DNA from: Clarkia xantiana subsp. parviflora
Lineage: Eukaryota; Streptophyta; Magnoliopsida; Myrtales; Onagraceae
NCBI GenBank assembly: GCA_036873135.1
Contig: JAPTYO010000003.1
Span: 29,578,763-29,642,762 of the forward strand
DNA: 64,000 nucleotides
Direction: 5' to 3'
This document shows positions 11,521 through 22,431 of this stretch, piece after piece. Every line of letters starts with the position of its first letter. The first letter of the stretch is position 1. The notes beneath the pieces were generated by a model that had not been told where the DNA came from, ran no database searches, and worked only from the letters and a program-made list of their open reading frames with translations. Position numbers and translations under genes: made by a program.

Positions 11521-12368
11521 CCATGGTTAACAAGTTGGACAAGCACTGTTCTTCTTCCTTCTCTAGCAAACCTCACTCTACAGTCTGCACTACCACCACC
11601 ACCGCCACACTACGATCTCGAGAGACAGAGATGAGAATCGAATGAATGCTTTGTCTAAACTAAAGACATCCTCAATTTGTTGCCGGAGCTAAAAGGGTAG
11701 AGAGAGAAAGGAAGAATCTTGCGTCTTCTCCACCTTCAGAGGTCAGCTAGAAAAGTTCGCCTTTTATTGGTTTCTACGATTCTGTTATCATGATTCGGCG
11801 TTCCATGAATTTTGATTGTTCAAGCTACTAGTTCCAGATTAGTCGTATGCTCGATTATTCCGAGGTAACACTGTCGGATTCGATTTCAAATATAGGTTTT
11901 TGCTTCTTGTTTTTTTTGCTTGCGGCTTCAGATTTCATGTAGGCTGTTCTTTGTTTTGTCTCTGCGAGATTTTTCTTGATTCTGCTATATTTTTGTCATT
12001 TGAAGATCTGGGCAACTCTATTGAGCTTAGGAAAACATAATACTATGCTGCCTTGTTGATGTTAGCTAAATGGGTTTTCATTTCCTAAACTGTCGGATTC
12101 AGCTCCTATTCACTTCAAAGATTAGTTTTTGCTCTATTTCCAGTATCAAATTTATTATGGGTGATGCCTAAAAATCAGCTCTTTCTCAATTTATCCGTTT
12201 TTGCCATTTGAAGATCTGGGTCCATGTTCTTGATATTCAAACATGATAAAGAACATGTTCTTGTTTACTTCATTCACTGCCACGTTCTTGGGTTTTCTGA
12301 CCGATTTGATGCCGTTTTTGCAGATTTTATACAATTCTTGAACAAAGTTCGGATTTTTGGCACATCCA
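11521..12368 (+). promoter_or_regulatory. TPS promoter / 5' leader with upstream AUGs and probable leader intron
   Basis: Class II TPS genes commonly have introns in the 5' UTR. A good acceptor (TTTTTGCAG ending near 12323) lies 45 nt before the start codon, so a leader intron is likely, with a donor somewhere after about 11740. Several upstream AUGs occur: 11523 (40 codons), 11631, 11645 and, inside the probable intron, 11788 and 11847. A diverged duplication is visible, since CATTTGAAGATCTGGG occurs near 11998 and again near 12205, each preceded by related sequence. No TATA box is assigned. Confidence 0.45.
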
Positions 12369-15300
12369 ATGGTTTCAAGATCATACTCGAACCTTCTAGA
12401 CCTTTCATCGGGCGAGTCCCCGACATTTGGCCGAGAAAAGAGGCGGTTTTCTCGTGTAGCCACTGTAACCGGAGTCCTGTCCGAGCTAGACGATGAAAAC
12501 AGCAACAGCGTCAGCTCTGAAGCTCCATCCTCCCTCTCCCAAGAAAGACTCATCATTGTCGGAAACCAACTCCCTCTCCGGGCCCACAAGACCGAAACCG
12601 GAGAATGGTTCTTCAGTTGGGACGAGGATTCCCTCCTCTGTCAATTAAAAGATGGCGTCGGAGAAGATGTCGAAGTAATCTACGTCGGAACCCTTAAGGA
12701 AACGATTGATCCCGAGGAACAAGATGACGTGGCACAGACCCTACTCGACACCTTTAAATGTGTTCCGGCATTCATCCCGTCCGATCTCTTCAGCAAATTC
12801 TACCATGGATTTTGCAAACAGCAGCTATGGCCTCTGTTCCATTACATGCTTCCTCTCTCCCCCGATCTTGGTGGTCGGTTCGATCGATCGTTATGGCAAG
12901 CGTATGTTTCGGTGAACAAGATTTTCGCAGATAAGGTAATGGAAGTGATTAGCCCCGAAGATGACTTCGTGTGGGTCCACGATTACCATTTGATGGTCCT
13001 GCCGACTTTTTTGCGAAAGCGGTTCAATCGGGTCAAACTCGGGTTTTTCCTCCACAGCCCGTTTCCTTCATCAGAGATTTACCGAACACTTCCGGTGAGA
13101 GACGAGCTTCTACGAGCTTTACTCAACTCAGACCTAATCGGGTTCCATACCTTTGACTATGCGAGACATTTCTTGTCTTGTTGTAGTCGAATGCTCGGTC
13201 TGTCTTACCAGTCTAAGCGTGGCTACATCGGTCTAGAATACTATGGTCGGACCGTCAGTATCAAGATTTTACCCGTCGGAATCCACATTAACCAGCTTCA
13301 ATCAGTTTTGGACCTCCCTGAGACAGAGTCCAAGGTTGCAGAGCTTCGGGACCGATTCAAGGGTCAGACCGTGATGCTCGGGGTCGATGACATGGACATC
13401 TTCAAAGGAATCAGTTTGAAGCTTCTAGCCATGGAACAACTCTTGTCCCAACATCACGGGACCCGGGGCAAGGTTGTGTTGGTGCAAATCGCAAACCCCG
13501 CGAGAGGTCGAGGAAGGGACGTGCAAGAGGTACAATCGGAGACTTACGCTACGGTGAGGAGGATCAATGCGACGTTTGGTAGGGACGGATATAAACCCGT
13601 CGTGTTGATCGATTCTCCGCTCCAGTTTTATGAACGGCTCGCGTATTATGTGATCGCGGAGTGTTGTCTTGTCACTGCGGTTAGGGACGGCATGAATCTC
13701 ATACCGTATGAATACGTCATTTGCAGGTATCGGCGTTCGTCCTTTTTCTTGTCTTTTCCGATAATTTGGATTTTCGAATAAAAATATTGAACTATTATGC
13801 AGGCAAGGGAACAAGAACCTCGACGAGACACTAGGGTTGGATCCGTTGGGTCCGAAGAAGAGCATGCTTGTAGTATCGGAGTTCATTGGGTGTTCCCCGT
13901 CACTAAGCGGGGCGATCCGTGTCAACCCGTGGAACATCGATGCGGTATCCGAAGCAATGGACTCTGCCCTGATGGTGCCCGAGCAAGAGAAGCAGCTCCG
14001 CCACGAGAAGCATTACCGATATGTGAGCACGCACGACGTGGCATATTGGGCCCGCAGTTTCCTCCAAGATCTCGAACGGGCTTGTAGGGACCACGTGAGG
14101 AGGCGGTGCTGGGGGATTGGGTTCGGGCTAGGGTTTAGGGTCATGACACTAGACCCAAATTTCCGGAAACTGTCGATCGAGCATATTGTGTCGGCGTATA
14201 AGCGGACGAAAAGTCGGGCCATTCTCTTGGACTATGACGGGGCAATGATGCCAGCGAATTCAATCAGCACAACTCCAAGTTCGGAAACAGTAGCGATCTT
14301 GAACAGCTTGTGTCGGGACCCGAAGAACGTTGTGTTCCTCGTTTCCGCGAAGGATAGGGCGACTCTAACCGAGTGGTTTTCTTCTTGCGATAAGCTCGGG
14401 ATTGCCGCCGAGCACGGATATTTCATCAGGTATAATCTATGTTCGGTTTCTCATGCAATGTTACTCATCTGCCACTTTTTCCGAATTAATTTGTCGAGTT
14501 TAGGAAGTGGTAATGTAGTCTAAATTTTGGTTAATTTTGTCAGGTCGAGTGAAGATGCGGAGTGGGAAACGTGCATATCGGTGCCGGACTTCGACTGGAA
14601 GCAGACGGCTGAGCCAGTGATGCAGCTATACATGGAGACGACGGACGGGTCCACCATAGAGACCAAAGAGAGTGCCATTCTCTGGAACTATCAGTGTGCC
14701 GATCCCGACTTCGGTTCCTGCCAGGCTAAGGAGCTTCTGGACCACCTCGAAAGTGTGCTCGCCAACGAGCCCGTTTCCGTCAAGAGCGGCCAACACATTG
14801 TCGAAGTCAAACCTCAGGTTCGAATCGTATCTATACTATTTATAAATGGTGCATTAAGGGGTAGTAAGTTCGAACCGAACCCCATTTGGTCCTTAGTGTA
14901 TCTGTCCCTTGTGAATGTTTAGAGTAGACTAACCACCCATCTTAAAACCAACCTTAAGATGAATGTATGGTTTAGTATTTATAAGACGGTACTGCGGAGA
15001 TTCGAACCTGCACACTCTAATACCATGTGAAAGTTAAGACTGACTGCCAACACGTGAAACTTTTGATTAAATAGGGGTTTAAACTCAGCGCTGTGTGGAT
15101 TTGAACTTACGCGCTATGATACTATGTGAAAGTTAGACCGACCACTTAATCAACCGTCCTAAAACAAAACCTATGTGTGTTGGCAATTGGCATGCTCTCT
15201 TATTTACCGAACAACTTTGTTTTTTAGGGTGTGAACAAGGGGATTGCAGCAGAGCGGCTTTTGGAGACGATGAAAGCGCGGGGAATGCTTCCGGATTTCG

Positions 15301-15521
15301 TGCTGTGCATTGGGGACGACCGGTCGGATGAAGATATGTTCGAGGTGATAATGAGCTCGAAAGACGGTCCTTTCCTCTCCCCGGTTGCAGAGGTGTTCGC
15401 GTGCACGGTGGGTCAGAAACCGAGCAAAGCCAAGTACTACCTCGAGGACACTTCCGAGATCCTGAGGATGTTGCAGGGTGTTGCTGGTGCCTCCGAGCAA
15501 GCCGCGAGACAACCGATCTAA
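12369..15521 (+). CDS. TPS5: Class II trehalose-6-phosphate synthase (TPS5-like)
   Basis: Class II TPS proteins join a GT20 synthase domain to a phosphatase-like HAD domain. They are thought to be mainly regulatory, linking trehalose-6-phosphate and sugar status to growth. Exons 12369-13726, 13803-14429, 14544-14817 and 15228-15521 join in frame to 850 residues, normal for the class. The start ATG (MVSRSYSNLLDL) is the conserved one. GT20 spans about 60-545 and has GVDDMDIFKGI where active synthases read VDRLDxxKG, so the Arg of the active site is missing, as in other class II members. The HAD domain (about 585-835) has motif I DYDGA at about 595, where DYDGT is usual, and an intact GDDRSDEDMF at about 781. 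SQERLIIVGNQLPL, QETYATVRRIN-like spacing and VSVKSGQHIVEVKPQ point to the TPS5 branch. Orthology is from memory, not from a tree. Confidence 0.93.
14910..15190 (-). mobile_element. TRIM-family remnant(s) in TPS intron 3, antisense
   Basis: Intron 3 (14818-15227) contains the reverse complement of the element seen in the RBR intron. GACTAACCAC and GAATGTATGGTTTAGTATTTATA correspond to its LTR. CTCTAATACCA followed by TGTGAAAGTTA matches its primer-binding-site junction. A second junction (CTATGATACTATGTGAAAGTT, near 15115) implies a nested or duplicated copy. The target duplication is not clear. Confidence 0.55.
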
Positions 15522-16010
15522 AAGACCGACCGACCGATCTTAGAGAGAGAGAGAGAGAGTACATATATATGATGTTCTAGATTAACTGTTTGGTGTGGTC
15601 TAGATTTTACTTTGTACATTGCGTTATTGTTGTTGGATCAAGTTGTGTTTGTTTGGTGATTTAGGAAACCCTAGAGGGGAGTTTGGTTATATGAATCATG
15701 TGTGTTATTGATCTACGTGTCCTGTCTTTTCTGTATTTGGATATTTGAGGACTTGTAGGCAAATAATAATTATAAAAAAAAATAGAATGTAAATGTAATA
15801 TTAAGTGTCAAATTGTTAATAATTATAAAGTTTATGATACAAATTGTACATTATAAAAGGTTGAATGGGTAATTGACTAATTGCATTTCGTCCCTTTTGC
15901 CTCAGTTCTTACGTATATACTATTAAATGGGCTTAACCAGCCCGTGAAGGAAGAGCCTTTTGGGGGAACATTTAATACATTGTTATTATTCTCCTATATG
16001 CCACCTGCCA
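15522..16010. other. TPS 3' UTR and flank
   Basis: This is downstream sequence of the TPS gene. It contains a GA microsatellite (15543-15559) just after the stop codon and AT-rich possible polyadenylation signals. No other gene is seen before the LINE target site. Confidence 0.6.
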
Positions 16011-16066
16011 CCACCAATGGATTCCTTTTTTTTGGTAATAAGGAGATGCATTAAGATGAAACGAGG

Positions 16067-19000
16067 CTACAGAGCAGGGAAATGATCAGGAAAAGGCCTT
16101 GACCACAAACCCGAAAGCTCAAAGTTCAAAGAAAATCTAGCTAGCGAATGAGCAGTACAAACTAAGGTTCTGGGAACTTTTACAATAACTAGAGAGGAGT
16201 ACCAAGAACAAAGGATCTTAATGTCATTAAGTAAACAAAAGAGCTCTCCTTGATGCGAAATTGAGCCTTTGATTGCCTGAACCAGCAACAGGGAATCCGT
16301 CTTTAACATGACTGATTCATGTCTGTGAGGAAGAGCTAACAAAAGAGCTGATCTGATTGCAATACCTTCAGCCAAAACAGAAGACGAACCTGGAATACAA
16401 GAACAAGAAACATGGACAGCAATATTATTGGAGTTATGAAGGACCACAGCACCAGCTAACATCCCTGCAGCAGCATCTACTCCACCATCGCAGAGCAAAG
16501 TCCAGGAAATGGGATGTTGAGCAAAGCCCCAGGTAATCACTTGTTGCTGTCGAAATTGTCTCCCTGGTAGTCCAACTCCTGTTAAAGATAATAGCATATA
16601 AGAGTTAACCTTGCAGAGGTTTGAGAGGAGATCCATTACAGACTCAATGCTAGGCTTCTGAGCGTTGAACACCAAAAGATTCCTAGCAATCCATATTGAC
16701 CACATAGCCATACACTTCAAAGGTAAAGAAATAATCCAAGCCTCATTGGGAGAATCCAAAGTAAGCCAATCCAAGGCTGAAGTAACTGCTAAGCTGTTAA
16801 CACGCACAGCAAAAGCTGAAGCAAACCAAACTCGTTGAGAAAAGGCACAGTTCCACATCAGATGGTTCCAAGTTTCAGGATAGTCACCACAGAGAGGGCA
16901 AACAGGGTTAATGACTGGGATACGTCTGTGGAGGTTAGCACCTAATGCTAACCCTCCAGAACACCCCTTCCAGATGAACATCTTAATCTTTGGAAAAAGT
17001 TTGGTGGACCAGAGCTTATTCCAGAAACTAAAATTAGCAATCATAGGGGGTGCAGAGGTTGAGCCAAATTTAAGATTACGGTCGAAAGTGGAGAAAACCT
17101 GATAACCTGACTTGACTGTGTAGATACCTGTGGAGTTAGGAGTCCAGATGAGTTTGTCTGGGGTTGAAAAGATTGGCAAAGTGATGGTTTGAATTTTGTC
17201 AATCAAGAGGGGATGGAGAAAGGTGCTCAGAAGTGGCAAATTCCAGATAGAATCTTGAGGCTGGAGGAAATGAGAGACTTTGAGTGGTTGGGAAGAAATG
17301 TCAGAAGGAAGCCAGTCTGCCAAGGAGGGGATATTTGGTACCCAGGGATCAGTCCAAAAGTCAATGTCATGCCCAGTTCCAACAAACCATCTAGCACCTA
17401 AAAGGAAGAGTGGCCTTAAATGGACAAGAGACTTCCACACTGAGCTATGATGTTGCTTAGCAGTGCAATTGAAAAAGGTCTGATTAAGCAGATATTTCTT
17501 ACGCAAGCAGTCAGCCCACAGGGAATCAGCAGAAGTGAGCAGGCGCCAAATTTGCTTGATCAACAAGGCATTGTTCTGGTAGCTGGAATTTTTAAACCCT
17601 AGGCCCCCAAGAGATTTGCTGATAGTAAGTTTGTTCCAAGCTATCCAGGGAATGCCTTTCTTGTCAACTGAGGACTCCCACCAAAAATTCCTAACTATAG
17701 ATTCAAGTTTGTGATGGAAATCCTGTGAGAGTTTAATGCAGGATAGGGCATAGGTAGGAATTGAGGAGAGAGTTGATTTGATAAGGACTTCCTTCCCAGC
17801 AGCACTCAAAAATCTACCTGACCAGGATTGAATGCGTTTTGAGACCCTATCTAGGAGAGAGGTTCCTATTATTTGACGTTGCTTGGTCCAATTGACAGGA
17901 AGCCCTAGATACAGGTCTGAATCTGCCATCAGTTTCACACCAAAAGAAGTTAGCAATGTATCCCGGGTTGCAGATGGCGTGTTGTGGCTGAAGGAGATAC
18001 AGGACTTTGAAAAGTTCACTTGCTGGCCAGACTGAGCTTCATACCGGAGAAGGAGATCCTGAAGAGCTTGAGCGTACTGCAATTTTGCCTCAAGGAAAAT
18101 AAAGCAATCATCCGCAAATAAAAGATGATTAATGGGTGAGCAAGAGATACCAGGTTTAATTCCTTTCAGGTGACCAAGAGATTGGTGATTTGACAGATTC
18201 CTTGAAAGAACCTCAGCACAGATAATGAAAAGAAAGGGAGAGAGAGGATCTCCCTGTCTTAAGCCTCTTGTGGGTGTGAAGGCAGGTGAGGGAATCCCAT
18301 TAATAAGGACAGATAGAGTTGTTGAGGTAATACACTCCATGATCCATGCTATAAAAAGAGGAGGGAAACCCAGTTTGAGCATGGTGGCCCGAAGAAAGGG
18401 CCATTCAATACGGTCAAAAGCCTTTGCCATATCTAATTTGAGTGCAAGAAGGCCAACTTTGCCTCGACGTCTTCTCTTTAAAGCATGAAGGATTTCTTGA
18501 GCTAACAGAGTATTGTCCGAGATTAAGCGTCCCTTAACAAAAGCACTTTGGAAAGGAGAGATAATGGATGGAAGAACCTCCTTTAATCTGTTGCAAAGGA
18601 TCTTGGATATGATTTTGTAGGCTGAAGTGCATAGGCTGATAGGTCTCCACTGCTGAATGGTTTGAGGCTGATTGACCTTTGGGATTAGGACAATGAATGT
18701 GCTATTGATATCCCTAAGGAGGTGAGAAGTTTGAAAAAAGGAGTGAACAGCACACTTTGTATCAACAGAAACAGTATCCCACTGTTTTTGAAAGAAACTT
18801 GGCGGATAACCATCAGGGCCTGGAGATTTATCAGGACTCAGATCTTTTAATGCTCTAAGAATTTCAAAATCAGTGATGGGATTATCTAGATGAGAGAGAT
18901 CCGAGTCTGGAGGATGAACAACTTGCAGAAGATTAAGATTGTTAGGGGGTAATTGAGCAGTGAAAACAGTAGAGAAGTGTTGAACTGAATGATTGATTAT

Positions 19001-20164
19001 TTGTTGAGGCTCAGTAAGCCAAACCCCAGTCTGGTCTTTAATCCAGTTGAGTTTGTTAGTGTGCCGTCGTGCAAGTGTTTTGGCATGAAAAAACTTGGTG
19101 TTTCTGTCACCCTGAATGACCCACTGCTCCCTAGATTTCTGTCTCCAATGACACTCCTCACGATTATAAAGATCTTGCAGGTGAGCTTCAATGGAAGATT
19201 CCTCACCATCAGAGCAGGATGCTTGCTGGCAACGTTTGAGAGCTTCTAGGGAATCATTAATTTGTGTTTGAAGTTTCCCAAAAGTTGATCTGTTCCAAGT
19301 TCTCAACTCAGAACTGAGCCTAGTAAGTTTATGATGAAGCAGTGATTGGGAAACTAAGGAGGAAGGCCTATTCCATGAAGAGGCAAGGAAATCATGAAAG
19401 TCTGGGTGATCCAGCCACATGTTTTCAAACCTGAAAGGTTTTTGAACTCTAGAATTATTAGGTGGATCCGTATGCAAAATTAAGGGACAATGATCAGAGC
19501 CAAGCCTTGCAAGGTTAAATAGAGTTGTCATGGGAAAGAGGTGAAGCCAGGAGGAATTGACTAAAGCTCTGTCCAACCTTTCAAGGATAAGGTCAGGATA
19601 GGATCTTCGGTTAGACCAAGTGAAGGAAGGCCCCTGTGCCCCTATATCTAGAAGATGAAGGGAATCAGACCAAGTATTAGCTTGAAGGAGCCTAGCAGCA
19701 GATAAGGGATTTCCTCCTAACTTCTCAGATTGGGACCAAATATCATTGAAATCACCAAGGAGGATCCAAGGTGATGAGTGAGGGACATTGAGAGACTGTA
19801 AGGAAGACCAGAAGGCATGTCTATGGATGAATTTGCTCGGCGCATAGACGAAACTTGCAACACAAGGAACAGAGGTAGGAGATTCCCTAATACTGACATG
19901 AATGAAGTTACGATGGATCTGAAGCTGGTCAACTTCATAAATGAATCTCCAAGCCACTACCAGCCCTCCTCTAGAGAGAAAAGGAGGACTCTTCAGGTGA
20001 TCATTAAATCCTAGATTACTCAAAGTCTTAACCAGTTTGTCCAAATTACTCTTAATCTCAGAGAGGAAAACTATATGCGGTTTCCAAATGCTGATCAGAT
20101 TCCGCAAATGTTGAATTGTCAAAGCTCTACCAATGCCTTGACAATTCCAGGCTAGGGCTATCAT
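16067..20164 (-). CDS. LINE ORF2: endonuclease-reverse transcriptase-RNase H
   Basis: 1365 residues catalyse target nicking and target-primed reverse transcription. An AP-type endonuclease occupies about 1-225 (ALAWNCQG, LSEIK, LLGDFNDI, GSDHCPL). Reverse transcriptase occupies about 480-740 (LDMAKAFDRIEW, GLRQGDPLSPFLF, and the catalytic FADD near 680). A zf-RVT domain lies near 1045-1115 (CPLCGDYPETWNHLMWNC). A C-terminal RNase H lies near 1218-1345 (CDGGVD, AEGIAIRSAL, KTDSLLLV, AHSLARF). All catalytic motifs I look for are present and there are no internal stops. A cellular-type RNase H at the C-terminus is known in several plant L1 lineages. Confidence 0.95.
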   Translation of the reverse strand: MIALAWNCQGIGRALTIQHLRNLISIWKPHIVFLSEIKSNLDKLVKTLSNLGFNDHLKSPPFLSRGGLVVAWRFIYEVDQLQIHRNFIHVSIRESPTSVPCVASFVYAPSKFIHRHAFWSSLQSLNVPHSSPWILLGDFNDIWSQSEKLGGNPLSAARLLQANTWSDSLHLLDIGAQGPSFTWSNRRSYPDLILERLDRALVNSSWLHLFPMTTLFNLARLGSDHCPLILHTDPPNNSRVQKPFRFENMWLDHPDFHDFLASSWNRPSSLVSQSLLHHKLTRLSSELRTWNRSTFGKLQTQINDSLEALKRCQQASCSDGEESSIEAHLQDLYNREECHWRQKSREQWVIQGDRNTKFFHAKTLARRHTNKLNWIKDQTGVWLTEPQQIINHSVQHFSTVFTAQLPPNNLNLLQVVHPPDSDLSHLDNPITDFEILRALKDLSPDKSPGPDGYPPSFFQKQWDTVSVDTKCAVHSFFQTSHLLRDINSTFIVLIPKVNQPQTIQQWRPISLCTSAYKIISKILCNRLKEVLPSIISPFQSAFVKGRLISDNTLLAQEILHALKRRRRGKVGLLALKLDMAKAFDRIEWPFLRATMLKLGFPPLFIAWIMECITSTTLSVLINGIPSPAFTPTRGLRQGDPLSPFLFIICAEVLSRNLSNHQSLGHLKGIKPGISCSPINHLLFADDCFIFLEAKLQYAQALQDLLLRYEAQSGQQVNFSKSCISFSHNTPSATRDTLLTSFGVKLMADSDLYLGLPVNWTKQRQIIGTSLLDRVSKRIQSWSGRFLSAAGKEVLIKSTLSSIPTYALSCIKLSQDFHHKLESIVRNFWWESSVDKKGIPWIAWNKLTISKSLGGLGFKNSSYQNNALLIKQIWRLLTSADSLWADCLRKKYLLNQTFFNCTAKQHHSSVWKSLVHLRPLFLLGARWFVGTGHDIDFWTDPWVPNIPSLADWLPSDISSQPLKVSHFLQPQDSIWNLPLLSTFLHPLLIDKIQTITLPIFSTPDKLIWTPNSTGIYTVKSGYQVFSTFDRNLKFGSTSAPPMIANFSFWNKLWSTKLFPKIKMFIWKGCSGGLALGANLHRRIPVINPVCPLCGDYPETWNHLMWNCAFSQRVWFASAFAVRVNSLAVTSALDWLTLDSPNEAWIISLPLKCMAMWSIWIARNLLVFNAQKPSIESVMDLLSNLCKVNSYMLLSLTGVGLPGRQFRQQQVITWGFAQHPISWTLLCDGGVDAAAGMLAGAVVLHNSNNIAVHVSCSCIPGSSSVLAEGIAIRSALLLALPHRHESVMLKTDSLLLVQAIKGSISHQGELFCLLNDIKILCSWYSSLVIVKVPRTLVCTAHSLARFSLNFELSGLWSRPFPDHFPAL

Positions 20165-22431
20165 AATGCTGGCAGAGAATGCCCTAAGGACATCTCTGCG
20201 TTGAAATCATCAATGACAACATGAGAACAATACCTAGTGTAAAAATTCAAATGCCAGTGATGATAGTGGTCAGGTACCTCATTGTGATCTTGTGGATTGC
20301 CATCTGTCAGAAGGAGGTCCTCACTTGAGCTCGACGAGGAAGAGGTATCAGTGTTGAAGTTCCCTTGTTCCAGTCTAGGCCTGAGTCTCCTAAGATGGTT
20401 AAAAGCCTCCTCTTCTTCATCCTGACGCTGCCTTACTCCTAGGATAGTAACTGGTGCATTAGGATTGTAGGGTCTGCGCGTCCAGATTCTTCTCGCTGAG
20501 CGACTAGACTCAGGTTTAGTCATTGGCTCCTTGCCTGGACGATGATGCACTATTGCTGTATCAGTTATTGAGGTGTGTGCTGGTAGAGCTGCCTGTTGGA
20601 CTGCCTGGACAAGGGGTGTTATGTAAGAGGAATTTCCCTGTCTCGCCAAGAAGGGTGGTCTCTCTGAAGTCTTGTTTTCTTGGAGATGGAACTGCTCCAT
20701 CAAGACCAGCTGCTCCGCCAAGGTGTTATCATCCATGAAAGCTTCCGTAGGATCAAGGAGAGTGTGAGAATGCGTGGTCACCAGAGAACCCAGACCACGG
20801 GCACCTCCTGCAGGTGTGTCCAAATTGGAGGTCGCATGACGTGCTGGGGGTTGGTTACTTGGCTCACACGTTCTAACTGCTGGGGTCTCAGTCATTGGAG
20901 TGGGCATTGGACAGGGTGTTTGGTGGTTCTCCAGGCCGCGAAACCCTGGAGGGGGTCCAGGAAAAGAGGAATAGTTCATCGAAGATCCATTATTGTCAGA
21001 AGAGGATTGAAAGCCAGGTCTAGGTTGGGGAAGCCACGGATTGAGCCAAGGTGGATAAAAGGCTAGAGCAGGGAGTCCATGAACAAAAGGGTAGTGTAAG
21101 TCATATGGTAGTGGATAACCACGAAAAGAGTGCTGTGTGTTGGTCATGGGTGGCTGAGCTACCTGTGGGTACCAAAGAAAGGCTTGAGGGAAGGTATGTG
21201 GATGCATGGCTTGAAGTGGCTGGGGTCCTTGCGGTTGAAGGGGGTAAGGTAGGACTGAAGGAGGGGTGGGATGTGGTGGAGAGCTTGTAGATGAAGGGTG
21301 CACAGGGCTAGGAGGCGGAGCAGTGGGAATATGATAAGGATGAGAACGCTGGATTGGCGGAGAAGGAGTAGCCTCCAAAGAAGAAGTGAGGGTAGTGGCT
21401 GCCTGAGATAGCGGTGGGGCTGAAGATCTATGACGAGCCACTGATAAAACAATACGAGCAGCAAGTTCGGAGGGGTGAGCATGACCATTCTCATTTGCAC
21501 CTTGGGAACCACCATCTCCCTGAGCCCTAGGTGTGTAACGACCACCCTGTGTAGGAGTATTCCGATTAGCATCCCGACTAAAGGGAATCCAGTTGGTCAA
21601 GAGGCCTGCCCCCCGGTTGCCAAAAGTGTAAAGATCGTGACTTGCGTCCGAGATAGGTGCCACTCCTGCTCTCTCAGAGAGACGCATGAACAAGGTGTTA
21701 AGGTCACGAACCACTATTTCTTCGGGCACACGGCAATGACCTAAAGTGTGGCCAAAACGCCCACAACGCCGGCAAGGCATACCTGGTCTATAGGAAATGA
21801 GGACCTCTGTCTCAGCATTGCCTGTGGAGACTCCGACAGAGGGAAGCACAGGGTTCAGGTAATTGATAAGCACCAGAACGCGCGGATGAGTTGTGAGCCA
21901 AGGGTGGGTGGGATGCAACTCAGAACGGACCACTTCCCCCACTGCTGATGCAAGAAACTCTATGTATTCAACTTCCATCAGCATGTGGGGAATATCTCTC
22001 AATTCAATCCAGGTGGGGACACTGGAGAAATCAACTGTGGGAAAGGGATTGTCAGAAGTAGGTCGAGCAAAGGCCAGTAAGTTGCCTTCGATAATGAAAG
22101 GTCCATTTTGGAAGACCTCCTGAGCTTCTTCTGAAGAGTTGAAAATAAAAGCCCAAGAATTGTCCTCTCGTTGAACAATTTCAGGCACCCTCTCTATACG
22201 CCATTGATTTTCAACAAACCCTCTAATAGCCGCCTCACTCATGCGTCGCTGGTTAAGAAAACGGCCAAGGAGAACACAATCAAGATTCTCCATGAATTTA
22301 ATTTTGGACGAGGTAGGTTTGGGGTAGTTAATGGTAAGGCAGACGTAAATTCTCTTAAATCGCAGCTGTTTTCTCCTTGGCGATGGGAGGTGAAAAGGAA
22401 CTGAAGTAGAAGGAGTAGTATAGATTGGCAT
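20161..22431 (-). CDS. LINE ORF1: DUF4283 / zinc-knuckle RNA-binding protein
   Basis: This is the Gag-like ORF1 protein of the LINE, expected to bind element RNA. The longest frame is 756 residues from ATG at 22431. A second in-frame ATG at 22293 (MENLDCVLLGRF) sits directly before the conserved domain and is an alternative start. The N-terminal third is a DUF4283-type domain (NQWRIERVP, EEAQEVFQNGPFIIEGN). A CCHC knuckle of spacing CX2CX4HX4C (CRRCGRFGHTLGHC) follows at about residues 218-231. A long Pro/Ser-rich region and a charged Arg-rich tail complete it. The stop TGA overlaps the ORF2 start codon by four bases (ATGA). Confidence 0.92.
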   Translation of the reverse strand: MPIYTTPSTSVPFHLPSPRRKQLRFKRIYVCLTINYPKPTSSKIKFMENLDCVLLGRFLNQRRMSEAAIRGFVENQWRIERVPEIVQREDNSWAFIFNSSEEAQEVFQNGPFIIEGNLLAFARPTSDNPFPTVDFSSVPTWIELRDIPHMLMEVEYIEFLASAVGEVVRSELHPTHPWLTTHPRVLVLINYLNPVLPSVGVSTGNAETEVLISYRPGMPCRRCGRFGHTLGHCRVPEEIVVRDLNTLFMRLSERAGVAPISDASHDLYTFGNRGAGLLTNWIPFSRDANRNTPTQGGRYTPRAQGDGGSQGANENGHAHPSELAARIVLSVARHRSSAPPLSQAATTLTSSLEATPSPPIQRSHPYHIPTAPPPSPVHPSSTSSPPHPTPPSVLPYPLQPQGPQPLQAMHPHTFPQAFLWYPQVAQPPMTNTQHSFRGYPLPYDLHYPFVHGLPALAFYPPWLNPWLPQPRPGFQSSSDNNGSSMNYSSFPGPPPGFRGLENHQTPCPMPTPMTETPAVRTCEPSNQPPARHATSNLDTPAGGARGLGSLVTTHSHTLLDPTEAFMDDNTLAEQLVLMEQFHLQENKTSERPPFLARQGNSSYITPLVQAVQQAALPAHTSITDTAIVHHRPGKEPMTKPESSRSARRIWTRRPYNPNAPVTILGVRQRQDEEEEAFNHLRRLRPRLEQGNFNTDTSSSSSSSEDLLLTDGNPQDHNEVPDHYHHWHLNFYTRYCSHVVIDDFNAEMSLGHSLPAL

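Noticed and set aside
13425..13937. 170-codon minus-strand ORF across the TPS gene
   Set aside because: It is a shadow of the conserved TPS coding strand and has no domain.
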